From: Halomonadaceae bacterium | GTDB taxonomy: Bacteria; Pseudomonadota; Gammaproteobacteria; Pseudomonadales; Oleiphilaceae | Assembly: GCA_007692645.1 (NCBI GenBank) | Contig: REBR01000105.1 | Span: forward strand, 1 to 33,605 | Length of the DNA: 33,605 bases | Reading direction: 5' to 3' | Made by a program: the position numbers and the translations under genes | The notes under the pieces: model-generated | The model's input: the letters and a program-made list of their open reading frames with translations, nothing else | The model's database searches: none | Told to the model about the DNA's origin: nothing | Shown here: positions 16,927-25,118 of the stretch, one piece after another | Layout: every line of letters begins with the position of its first letter | How positions within the stretch are numbered: the stretch's first letter is position 1

Positions 16927-18333
16927 ATGAATGCTCCCGCACAACCCCTGGATCTGGATTTATTGGCCGCACAGCTCACCGAAGGCGGTAAGTTACTCAC
17001 CGCCCCGGAAGATCTGGCGGAGTACGGCCGTGACTGGACCCGCATTCATGAGCCCCGGCCAGTGGCCATTGCCTTACCGAAAACCACCGCGGAGGTGCAG
17101 GCCCTGGTGCGCTTTGCCAACCAGCACAAGCTGGCCCTGGTGCCTTCTGGAGGGCGAACCGGGTTAAGTGCCGGTGCTGTGGCCGCTAACGGCGAGCTGG
17201 TGGTGTCGTTTGAGCGCATGAATCGGATCCTCGACTTCAGCGCCAGTGACCGCCTGGTCCATTGCCAGGCCGGTGTGGTTACCCAGCAACTGCAGGAATT
17301 TGCCGAGGAGCAGGGCCTCTATTACCCGGTGGATTTCGCCTCAGCCGGCTCCAGCCAGATTGGCGGCAACCTGGGTACTAATGCCGGGGGCATCAAAGTC
17401 ATCCGTTACGGCATGAGCCGTGACTGGGTAGCGGGTTTGACCGTGGTAACCGGTAACGGCGATATTCTCGATCTGAACCGGGATCTTGCCAAAAACAACA
17501 CAGGCTATGACCTGCGCCATCTGTTTATTGGCGCCGAAGGCACCCTGGGCTTTATCACCGAGGCCACCATGAAACTGGCCCGCAAGCCGGATAACCTGAC
17601 GGTACTGGTGCTGGGCCTGGCGGATCTGAGCAACACCATGGATGTGCTGCGCACCTTCCAGGACAGCCTCGATCTCACCGCTTACGAATTTTTCTCCCAT
17701 GAAGCCATGGAGTTTGTGCTGGCCCATGGTGATGTGCCCAAGCCTTTTGATACCGCCGCCCCTTACTATGCCCTGATCGAATTCGAGGCGATTTCAGAGG
17801 GGGTGCTTGAAGAGGCCATGGCCCGCTTCGAACACTGCATGGATTCCGGCTGGATCGTGGATGGGGTGATCAGCCAGAGCGAGACCCAGGCGAAGAACCT
17901 GTGGCAGTTACGGGAGCGCATCTCCGAGTCCATTGCCCCCAGGACCCCTTACAAGAACGACTTATCCGTTCGAGTCTCCCGGGTACCGGCGTTTTTGCGG
18001 GAAATCGACAATGTAGTGCGGGAGCATTATCCGGATTTTGAGATTATCTGGTTCGGCCACATCGGTGACGGCAACCTGCACCTGAATATCCTCAAGCCTG
18101 AAGATATGGAGAAAGGGGAGTTCTTTGAGCGCTGCAAGGCGGTGAATGTGTGGGTCTTTGATATTGTCCAGCGCCACCACGGCAGTGTGTCTGCGGAACA
18201 TGGTGTGGGCATGGTGAAAAAGGATTACCTCAGTTACAGCCGCAGCGCCGAAGAGATTAATATGATGCGGGGCATCAAGCGGGTGTTTGACCCCAATGGC
18301 ATTATGAACCCCGGCAAGATTTTCGACCTGTAG
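16927..18333 (+). CDS. FAD-binding oxidase, D-2-hydroxyglutarate dehydrogenase-like (D-lactate dehydrogenase family)
   Basis: FAD_binding_4: PSGGRTGLSAGAVAANGELVVSFERMNRIL, GGNLGTNAGGIKVIRYGMSRDWVAGLTVV, GAEGTLGFITEATMKL; FAD-oxidase C: FGHIGDGNLHLNI, SAEHGVGMVKKDYL, DPNGIMNPGKIF. Confidence 0.9.
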   Translation: MNAPAQPLDLDLLAAQLTEGGKLLTAPEDLAEYGRDWTRIHEPRPVAIALPKTTAEVQALVRFANQHKLALVPSGGRTGLSAGAVAANGELVVSFERMNRILDFSASDRLVHCQAGVVTQQLQEFAEEQGLYYPVDFASAGSSQIGGNLGTNAGGIKVIRYGMSRDWVAGLTVVTGNGDILDLNRDLAKNNTGYDLRHLFIGAEGTLGFITEATMKLARKPDNLTVLVLGLADLSNTMDVLRTFQDSLDLTAYEFFSHEAMEFVLAHGDVPKPFDTAAPYYALIEFEAISEGVLEEAMARFEHCMDSGWIVDGVISQSETQAKNLWQLRERISESIAPRTPYKNDLSVRVSRVPAFLREIDNVVREHYPDFEIIWFGHIGDGNLHLNILKPEDMEKGEFFERCKAVNVWVFDIVQRHHGSVSAEHGVGMVKKDYLSYSRSAEEINMMRGIKRVFDPNGIMNPGKIFDL

Positions 18334-18341
18334 TCAGACAG

Positions 18342-18378
18342 TGCCGGTGGCTGCCTCAACCAAGGGCGGCTACCGGCA
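18342..18378 (+). terminator. Hairpin terminator at a convergent gene junction
   Basis: TGCCGGTGGCTGCC (18342..18355), 9-nt loop, GGCGGCTACCGGCA (18365..18378): continuous 14-bp RNA stem on the + strand allowing two G-U pairs. Confidence 0.6.
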
Positions 18379-19678
18379 ACTCCACATAATGGGCCAGGTC
18401 TTTACGGAAATCCGCCTGCACCCCCAGCCGCTTCATCATCCAGTAGTGTCCCACCACCATCCGGTCAATCAGCAGGCTCTCAACCGGCGGCTTGAAGGAA
18501 CTCAGGTTCTGGAACACCGTGCGTGACTGGGCGGCTGCCTGCTTGTGGATATCCGCCGGGCCAAAATCAAAAGGCTGGTTGGCGGCCTGAAACGGCTGCA
18601 CCAGAATGCTGCGCCACAGGGCATAATATTCCGGGGGCAGGGCGGGCTGGTCTTCCACCCGGGCGCCCAGGGTAATCAGGTGGTGATCCAGGGCGATATA
18701 GTCTTCCTGCAGTGCTGCCCGCAGGGCGTTGCGGTAAGAGGCCACCACAAAGGGCCGCAGTTTCTTCACACAGCCAAAGTCATACAGAATCACGGTGCCA
18801 TCCGGGCGATAGGCAAAATTTCCCGGGTGCGGGTCGCCGTGTATGCACTGGTGTACAAACAGCTGATCTGCCAGAGCCCGGAAAATGTTCTGGCCGATGG
18901 CGTTGATAGTGTCCTGGGAATATCGCTCCGGGGTCACCTCACTGATATGGTCACCGGTAACTTTTTCCATGGTCAGTACCCGGCGGGCGGAAAATTCCGG
19001 CACCAGGGCGGGTACCAGCAGCTTATCGTCGTTGCTGTGCATCAGCCGGAACAACTCCATGTTGCGGCCTTCATTCTCGTAATCCAGTTCTTCATGGAGC
19101 CGGTCGCGGATTTCCCCGAACAGGGCGTCCACACTCTCCCGGGACATTTTCAGCAGCCCCGCCAGACGCAATGCGGTGCGCAGCTGGCGCAGGTCCGAGT
19201 CGCAGGACTCATCCACCCCCGGGTACTGCACCTTGATCACCACCTCTCGGCCATCGTGCAGCACCCCTTCATGGACCTGGCCAATGGAGGCCGCCGCATA
19301 GGGGGTCTCGCTCAGGCTGGCAAAGACCTCAGCCACCGGCTTGCCCAGCTCCGACTCAATCTGCTGGCAGATAATGTCAAAGGGCATAGCGGGGGCTTCT
19401 TTCTGCAGGCTCTGCAGTGCCTCGGAGAACTCCGCCGGCAAAAAATCCTGGGTCTGGGAGACGATCTGGCCCACTTTCATCACGGCACCTTTCAAGTCCC
19501 CCAGGGTGCTGGCGATGTCCTCGGCCATACGGGTGTAGTTACTGCGCCGCTGTGCCTCGTCAGTTTCACTGAACCAACCCCTGGCCTGCTGACCCGCGTA
19601 GCGGGTAGCCACAGAGGCGGTCATGCCGGCCAGGCGGAAAAACCGCCCGGTGCGGGTTGTTACCGGTTTCTTACTCAT
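18356..19678 (-). CDS. ABC1/ADCK (AarF/UbiB-like) atypical kinase family protein
   Basis: LKGAVMKVGQIVSQ (KxGQ motif), AAASIGQVHEG, VVIKVQYPGV, ELDYENEGRNMELFR, HGDPHPGNFAYRPDGTVILYDFGCVK. Confidence 0.93.
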   Translation of the reverse strand: MSKKPVTTRTGRFFRLAGMTASVATRYAGQQARGWFSETDEAQRRSNYTRMAEDIASTLGDLKGAVMKVGQIVSQTQDFLPAEFSEALQSLQKEAPAMPFDIICQQIESELGKPVAEVFASLSETPYAAASIGQVHEGVLHDGREVVIKVQYPGVDESCDSDLRQLRTALRLAGLLKMSRESVDALFGEIRDRLHEELDYENEGRNMELFRLMHSNDDKLLVPALVPEFSARRVLTMEKVTGDHISEVTPERYSQDTINAIGQNIFRALADQLFVHQCIHGDPHPGNFAYRPDGTVILYDFGCVKKLRPFVVASYRNALRAALQEDYIALDHHLITLGARVEDQPALPPEYYALWRSILVQPFQAANQPFDFGPADIHKQAAAQSRTVFQNLSSFKPPVESLLIDRMVVGHYWMMKRLGVQADFRKDLAHYVELPVAALG

Positions 19679-20370
19679 ACCCTTCCTGCGTGGTTGTCCG
19701 GCGCTGGCCCCTGGGCCACATGGGTGCTCTCAAGCAGATGGTCCGCCAGGCTCAGCACAATCTGCTGCCCCTGATACAGCGGCCCCACCCCTGCCGGGGT
19801 GCCCGTGAGAACCACATCCCCCGGACACAAAGTGAAATGCTGACTCATATACGACAACAGACCGGGGATGGCTTGCAACAGGTCTGCGGTGTCGCCCTGT
19901 TGGCGCAGTTCACCGTCGATGGTGGCGGTGAACTGAAAGCGGCTGTCTGCCGCCAGGCCCCGCACCGGCACAAAGGACGAGAGCGGACAGGCGCCATCAA
20001 ATCCTTTGGCCAGTTCCCAGGGGTGACCTTTATCCTTGAGCTGCTGCTGCAGGTCCCGCAGGGTCAGGTCCAGGGCCAGACCCACGCCCACTACCGCCTC
20101 CAGAGCACTGCCGGCATCCGCCTTTGAGACAGTGTCGCCGATCAGCAGTGTCAGTTCTGTTTCAAAATGCACCGGTCCACGGTCATTGGGTAAACACAGG
20201 GGCTGAGTCAGCTCACAGACCGCGCTGGCAGGCTTGATAAACAGCAGGGGCTGATCCGGCACCGGATTGTTCAGTTCCCGGGCATGGGCGGCATAGTTGC
20301 GCCCGACGCACACCACTTTGCTGACCGGGTGGCTGAACGCGGTAGCGTTAGTAAAGCGGGCATGGAACAT
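19675..20370 (-). CDS. Fumarylacetoacetate hydrolase family protein (YcgM-like)
   Basis: VVCVGRNYAAHARELNNPVPDQPLLFIKPASAV, HFETELTLLIG, GDVVLTGTPAGVGPL. Likely start MFHARF at 20370; 4-bp ATGA overlap with the ABC1-kinase gene. Confidence 0.92.
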   Translation of the reverse strand: MFHARFTNATAFSHPVSKVVCVGRNYAAHARELNNPVPDQPLLFIKPASAVCELTQPLCLPNDRGPVHFETELTLLIGDTVSKADAGSALEAVVGVGLALDLTLRDLQQQLKDKGHPWELAKGFDGACPLSSFVPVRGLAADSRFQFTATIDGELRQQGDTADLLQAIPGLLSYMSQHFTLCPGDVVLTGTPAGVGPLYQGQQIVLSLADHLLESTHVAQGPAPDNHAGRV

Positions 20371-20515
20371 GGGCAAGGCTCCTGGCTCAGGCAAGTGGAT
20401 TCTGGCGGAGATTATGCTAGCACGTAAATGGGTCGTTCAGTGGTGCCTATGGGGTTTCTGACAAAGCGGCAAGGGGGCGGCGGGGTTGAGCGGATCTCCA
20501 ATGGCTTCTCTCATT

Positions 20516-20559
20516 CCTGCCTTTGCAGGTACACTCTGGCAAACTCCCGCAAGCGCGGG
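20516..20559. repeat. Degenerate double-hairpin repeat (REP-like)
   Basis: CCTGC-CTTT-GCAGG (20516..20529) and CCCGC-AAGC-GCGGG (20546..20559). Translated frames give IPAFAG / VPAKAG strings typical of dispersed bacterial repeats. Confidence 0.4.
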
Positions 20560-20593
20560 GTGCCCACTGACCGACCGCATCAGGAGCTTTCTG

Positions 20594-21067
20594 TTGTCTG
20601 ACAACCTTGCCCCCCAGTACACCGATGGCCAGCGCCGTCTGTTTGTGTTTGCCCTGGTTACGGTATCAGCCCTGTTGATACTGGGAGCGCAGTTCTGGCT
20701 GTTTCCCCAGTTACAGGGGTTTTCCGCCGTGGCCCATTGTTATGACTTCTTTGGTGTCAGTGGTCCGGCGGCGTTGCTTTATGGGATTTTATCCGGGCTG
20801 CCGCTGTTGCTGGCATTGACCCTGGGGAGCTGGTTCAGCTGGCGGGGACTGCGCATTTCCCGGGCCCGGCAATCACCGCTGCCCGGGGAAAAAGTGTTTC
20901 AGAGCCGGCCCTACGTCACTGGCGACAAGGCGGCAAAAATCGGCGTACTGCACCATCTGCCCATGGTGCTGTTGCTGGCCTTTGCCCTGTGGGGGGCGGT
21001 GCAGGCCCAGGGCATTCTGGCGGGCACCAGCCCACTGAATGTGGATTACAGTCTGTGTTCATCCTGA
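20594..21067 (+). CDS. Small integral membrane protein of unknown function
   Basis: ORF 20486..21067; AGGAG precedes a TTG start at 20594 (SDNLAPQYTDGQRRLFVFALVTV...). Several hydrophobic segments; no family recognised. Confidence 0.65.
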   Translation: MSDNLAPQYTDGQRRLFVFALVTVSALLILGAQFWLFPQLQGFSAVAHCYDFFGVSGPAALLYGILSGLPLLLALTLGSWFSWRGLRISRARQSPLPGEKVFQSRPYVTGDKAAKIGVLHHLPMVLLLAFALWGAVQAQGILAGTSPLNVDYSLCSS

Positions 21068-21684
21068 GCCATTTCAGGGTCCCGCTGCAGGCGGATGTCG
21101 TACTTCACCGCCAGTAGCCGCACCACCACAATAAACGTCATGCCGGTTGCCATGGCCAGAGTCTGGCTGCCGGTCCACCACTCCATAAAGAAATACAGCC
21201 AGCAGCCGGCAAAGGCCACAGACGCATAGATCTGATCTTTGCGGAAGATATAGGGCACTTCATTGCACAGGGTGTCCCGCAGCAGCCCGCCAAAGGTGCC
21301 CGTCATTACCCCAAGCAGTGACGCCACAAACCAGGAATGGTCCAGTGCCAGGGCCAACTGCGCCCCCAGCATGGCAAATATCCCCAGACCGATGGCATCC
21401 GGCAGCACAATATTGCGCTCCCGGATCTTTGCCAGTGGCCGCACATAGCTGAACAGCAGTGCCATGACCAGAATCATGATGGGCTGCTCCTGGTGTTGAA
21501 TCCAGTACAGGGGATGATTGTCCAGAATCAGGTCCCGCAGGGTGCCGCCCCCCAGGGCGGTAATAAAGGCAATGGAAAACACCCCCACCGGGTCCATGTT
21601 CTTGGCCCTGGCCGCAATCATGCCGGAGGTGGCAAAGGCCACGACGCCGATCATTTCCAGCAGGTAGATAACATCAATGGGCAT
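21046..21684 (-). CDS. Trimeric intracellular cation channel (TRIC) / UPF0126 family membrane protein (YicG-like)
   Basis: Two repeats typical of UPF0126: GVVAFATSGMIAARAKNMDPVGVFSIAFITALGGGTLRDLIL and AIGLGIFAMLGAQLAL...GVMTGTFGGLLRDTLCNEVPYIFR. Confidence 0.93.
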   Translation of the reverse strand: MPIDVIYLLEMIGVVAFATSGMIAARAKNMDPVGVFSIAFITALGGGTLRDLILDNHPLYWIQHQEQPIMILVMALLFSYVRPLAKIRERNIVLPDAIGLGIFAMLGAQLALALDHSWFVASLLGVMTGTFGGLLRDTLCNEVPYIFRKDQIYASVAFAGCWLYFFMEWWTGSQTLAMATGMTFIVVVRLLAVKYDIRLQRDPEMAQDEHRL

Positions 21685-21808
21685 GGGGATAAGGCACTCC
21701 GGAAAATGGCCAGGGATTTGCGGACCGAGAATTTTACGCGGTTGTGGCTAAAAATGCATCAGCCAGCCGGTGTAGGTAGAGCGTCGGCGTTTTATTAGCA
21801 ATCCTGAT

Positions 21809-21878
21809 AGCAGGCAATTACAAAGATTCATTTGAATCATAGTGGCCTGCTGAACTAGCGTAAGGGTTTGGCAAACCC
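21809..21878. promoter_or_regulatory. Palindrome-rich upstream region of the quinone oxidoreductase gene (putative operator/attenuator)
   Basis: AGCAGGC (21809..21815) pairs with GCCTGCT (21845..21851), enclosing GATTCA-TT-TGAATC (21825..21838); a third palindrome GGGTTT-GGC-AAACCC lies at 21864..21878, immediately upstream of the RBS and ATG (21892). Confidence 0.5.
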
Positions 21879-21891
21879 AACAGAGGTGTTT

Positions 21892-22872
21892 ATGAAAGCG
21901 ATCTTGTGCAAGGAATACGGCCCGGCGGAATCCCTGGTCATCGAGGATATTGCGTCCCCCACTGCTAAAGGCAGTGGCGTAAAGATCCGGGTACGTGCTG
22001 CCGGTCTGAACTTTCCCGACACTCTGATTATTGAAGGCAAGTACCAGCTAAAGCCCACCATGCCGTTCTCCCCCGGTGGCGAAATGGCCGGTGAAGTGCT
22101 GGAAGTGGGGGAGAAGGTCAGCCGCTTCAAGGTGGGTGACCGGGTCATGGGCCTGACCGGTTACGGCGCCTTTGCCGAGGAAGTGGTGGTGCCTGAAGCC
22201 CAGCTGATTCCCATTCCCCAGGGCATGAGCGACCAGGAAGCGGCGGCATTTTCCATGGTTTATGGCACCTCTTACCACGCCCTTAAGCAGCGGGCAGACA
22301 TTCAGCCAGGAGAGAAGCTGCTGGTGCTGGGCGCCAGTGGCGGTGTCGGCCTGGCCACTGTGGAGCTGGGTAAGATCATGGGAGCTCATGTGATTGCGGC
22401 TGCCAGTTCTGCAGACAAATTAGCAGTAGCCAAAGAGGCCGGTGCTGATGAACTGATCAACTACACCGAAGAGAACCTGAAAGATGCGGTAAAAGCCCGT
22501 GCCCGTCAGGGGGTGGATGTGGTCTATGACCCCGTCGGTGGTGAATTTACCGAACAGGCCCTGCGTTGCATGGCCTGGAAAGGCCGTCACCTGATTATCG
22601 GCTTCGCTGCTGGTGATATCCCCAAGATTCCTGCCAACCTGCCGCTGCTCAAGGGCTGCTCTGTTGTAGGGGTGTTCTGGGGCAACTTCACCATGCAGGA
22701 GCCCAAGACGAATATGCAGAACATCATGGAGCTGCTGCAGATGTACAGTCAGGGCAAGCTGAAGCCACGGGTCAGTGAGGTGTTTGCGTTTGAGGATTAT
22801 GCCAAGGCGTTGAATGCCCTGACTGAGCGGCGGGCTAAAGGCAAGATTGTGTTGAATATTGCTTCGGATTAG
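21892..22872 (+). CDS. NADPH:quinone oxidoreductase family protein (zinc-independent MDR)
   Basis: MKAILCKEYGPAESLVIEDI, GLNFPDTLIIEGKYQLKPTMPFSPGGEMAGEV, VLGASGGVGLATVELGKIMGAHVIAAASS, VVYDPVGGEFTEQALRCMAWKGRHLIIGFA. Confidence 0.93.
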   Translation: MKAILCKEYGPAESLVIEDIASPTAKGSGVKIRVRAAGLNFPDTLIIEGKYQLKPTMPFSPGGEMAGEVLEVGEKVSRFKVGDRVMGLTGYGAFAEEVVVPEAQLIPIPQGMSDQEAAAFSMVYGTSYHALKQRADIQPGEKLLVLGASGGVGLATVELGKIMGAHVIAAASSADKLAVAKEAGADELINYTEENLKDAVKARARQGVDVVYDPVGGEFTEQALRCMAWKGRHLIIGFAAGDIPKIPANLPLLKGCSVVGVFWGNFTMQEPKTNMQNIMELLQMYSQGKLKPRVSEVFAFEDYAKALNALTERRAKGKIVLNIASD

Positions 22873-22920
22873 GTGGGGCTTTAAGTCTTTGTCTGCATTG
22901 TGATGCCGCAGTTGAACATA

Positions 22921-23056
22921 ATCGCGGCCATGGCCGCTCCCACAGTTTCTGCAGTCTGGTAGTGGTCATGGTGGTTCCAGCCACCACCACTCCATTCCCC
23001 CTGTGCAACCCCCCCCTGTGGGAGCACTTCCCTGTGGGAGCGGCTATAGCCGCGAT
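22921..23056. repeat. Second REP-like locus (inverted pair plus half copy)
   Basis: ATCGCGGCCATGGCCGCTCCCACA (22921..22944), half copy TGTGGGAG (23017..23024), TGTGGGAGCGGCTATAGCCGCGAT (23033..23056), between convergent genes. Confidence 0.88.
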
Positions 23057-23067
23057 ACTCCGCAGCC

Positions 23068-24915
23068 TCAGGCACTGACCGAAGCCTGCGGTATCACACC
23101 AGTCTCACCAAACTGCAGTGCCGCCAACCGGGCATAAAGCGGGCTTTCCGTCAGCAATGCCTGGTGGGTGCCAATGGCATGAATCCGCCCCCCGTCCATC
23201 ACCACAATCCGGTCCGCAGCCCTGACGGTGGCCAGGCGGTGGGCGATCACCAGGCTGGTGCGACCCTGCATCAGGTGATCCAGTGCCTGCTGGACCTGGT
23301 GTTCACTTTCCGCATCCAGGGCGCTGGTAGCCTCATCCAGTAACAGCAATGCCGGGTCTCTCAAAATGGCCCGGGCGATGGCAATTCGCTGGCGCTGGCC
23401 GCCGGATAAGCGCACCCCCCGTTCCCCCAGGGGGGTATCCATGCCTTGAGGCAGCCGATCAATAAATTCCGTCACCAGTGCCGCATCGGCGGCGGCCTGA
23501 ACTGCGGCATCCGAAGCCTCCGGGCTGCCATAACGGATATTATCCCGGGCGCTGGCGGCAAACAGTACCGGTTCCTGGGGCACCAGCCCGATACGCCGGC
23601 GTAGCTCTTCCGGGTGAGTGGTGCGGATATCCACCCCATCAAACAGAATACGGCCGCAGGCCGGGTCGTAAAAACGCAGAATCAGTTGCAGTACCGTGCT
23701 TTTACCGGCCCCGGAAGGCCCCACCAGGGCCACCCGCTCACCGGGCTGAATATGCAGGGACAGTGCCTCCAGTACCCGGGTCTGGGCCCGTGACGGATAG
23801 GCAAAGTCCACCCCTTCCAGCTGCAGTTCCCCCCGGGCCGGTTGCGGCAAGCTCACCGGGTTGGCCGGGGCCACGATGCTGGCGTTTTCCGCCATCAGTT
23901 CCAGCAGCCGTTCGCTGGCCCCCGCGGCTCGCATTAACTCCCCGGTCACCTCGGAAATGGCCCCCACCGCCCCTGCCAGCAGCACGGCATAAAATACAAA
24001 TGCCGACAGCTGCCCCGGGGTCATGCGCCCGGCCAGCACATCATGACCCCCCATCCAGAGAATGATGCCGATGGCGGAAAATACCATCAGCAGCGCCATG
24101 CCCGTCAGCCAGGCCCGTTGCCGTACCCGTTGAATGGCGGTGGCGAAGGCCTGACCCACGGCCCCGGCAAAGCGCCGCTGTTCTTCGCCTTCATGGGAGA
24201 AGGCCTGGACCGTGTGAATGGCGTGCAGGGTTTCATCCACCTGGGCACTCAGGTCGGCGATGCGGTCCTGGCTGGCCCGGGACAGGCGCCGCACCCGGCG
24301 GCCAAACCAGAGTATCGGAACCACCACCAGGGGAATCCCCACCAGCACCAGCAGGGTTAGCCGGGGGCTGGTGACAAACAGCATGGCCAGGGCCCCCACT
24401 GCGAGAAAGGTGTTGCGCAGGGCAATGGACAGTGACGAGCCGAAAATGGTTTGCAGTACCGCGGTATCCGTGGTGATACGGGACTGGATTTCACCTACCC
24501 GGGTGGCATCATAAAACGTCTGATCCAGCCCCACTACCCGGTTAAACACCGCGGTACGAAGGTCTGCTGCCACCCGCTCGCCAATCCAGGACACCAGAAA
24601 GTAGCGCAGGGCAGAGGCCACCGACAGTACGCTGATCAGCACCAGCATCCCCAGTAATGCCTGGTTCAGCAGCGCCGGGTCCCCGGCAACAAAGCCCCGG
24701 TCCACCACCAGCCTCAGGCCATGGCCCAGGGCCAGAACACCACTGGCAGCAATTACCAGGGCCACGGCGGCAGCTGCTACCACCCGCCGGTAAGGGGAGA
24801 GAAACCGCAGCATCTGGGTCAGTATGCTCAAGGAGGCCCGGGGGCGATCTGCCGGCTGTTGGGGGGAAAGGGCCATAAGCGGGGATTCCGGTAGTGTGGA
24901 TTTGTAGTAAGGCAT
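23068..24915 (-). CDS. ABC transporter, fused TM and ATP-binding domains (MsbA/ABCB-like exporter)
   Basis: Six-TM exporter domain (VGEIQSRITTDTAVLQTIFGSSLSIALRNTF), Walker A GPSGAGKST, signature LSGGQRQRIAIARAIL, Walker B LLLLDEATSALD, H-loop VIAHRLATV. Start may be the internal ATG (MALSPQQ, 24876). Confidence 0.93.
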   Translation of the reverse strand: MPYYKSTLPESPLMALSPQQPADRPRASLSILTQMLRFLSPYRRVVAAAAVALVIAASGVLALGHGLRLVVDRGFVAGDPALLNQALLGMLVLISVLSVASALRYFLVSWIGERVAADLRTAVFNRVVGLDQTFYDATRVGEIQSRITTDTAVLQTIFGSSLSIALRNTFLAVGALAMLFVTSPRLTLLVLVGIPLVVVPILWFGRRVRRLSRASQDRIADLSAQVDETLHAIHTVQAFSHEGEEQRRFAGAVGQAFATAIQRVRQRAWLTGMALLMVFSAIGIILWMGGHDVLAGRMTPGQLSAFVFYAVLLAGAVGAISEVTGELMRAAGASERLLELMAENASIVAPANPVSLPQPARGELQLEGVDFAYPSRAQTRVLEALSLHIQPGERVALVGPSGAGKSTVLQLILRFYDPACGRILFDGVDIRTTHPEELRRRIGLVPQEPVLFAASARDNIRYGSPEASDAAVQAAADAALVTEFIDRLPQGMDTPLGERGVRLSGGQRQRIAIARAILRDPALLLLDEATSALDAESEHQVQQALDHLMQGRTSLVIAHRLATVRAADRIVVMDGGRIHAIGTHQALLTESPLYARLAALQFGETGVIPQASVSA

Positions 24916-25051
24916 TGTGAATGATTGGTGCTGTGTTTACGAAAGCAGGCGCCGATGCGTCCAGTATCAAGCATGCTGATCCTGGAAAAAACCAGGCTCA
25001 AGGCTTGCCACCCACTTGTGTTGCTCGACTGTGCTGGGGGGGTAATAAAGC

Positions 25052-25075
25052 AAAAAAGGGTGCCCGAAGGCACCC
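25052..25075 (-). terminator. Rho-independent terminator of the atu-like cluster
   Basis: Minus strand reads GGGTGCC-TTCG-GGCACCC-TTTTTT: perfect 7-bp stem, UUCG tetraloop, U-tract, downstream of the acyl-CoA synthetase stop (25119). Confidence 0.92.
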
Positions 25076-25118
25076 CCTATACTCAGTCATTGAATGGCTT
25101 CCTGGTAAGCAAAAGCCG

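Noticed and set aside
18545-19774. 409-aa plus-strand ORF opposite the ABC1 kinase
   Set aside because: Antisense shadow ORF; the opposite strand carries clear kinase-family motifs.
22881-23075. 64-aa minus ORF over the second REP locus
   Set aside because: REP-derived translation (EYRGYSRSH).
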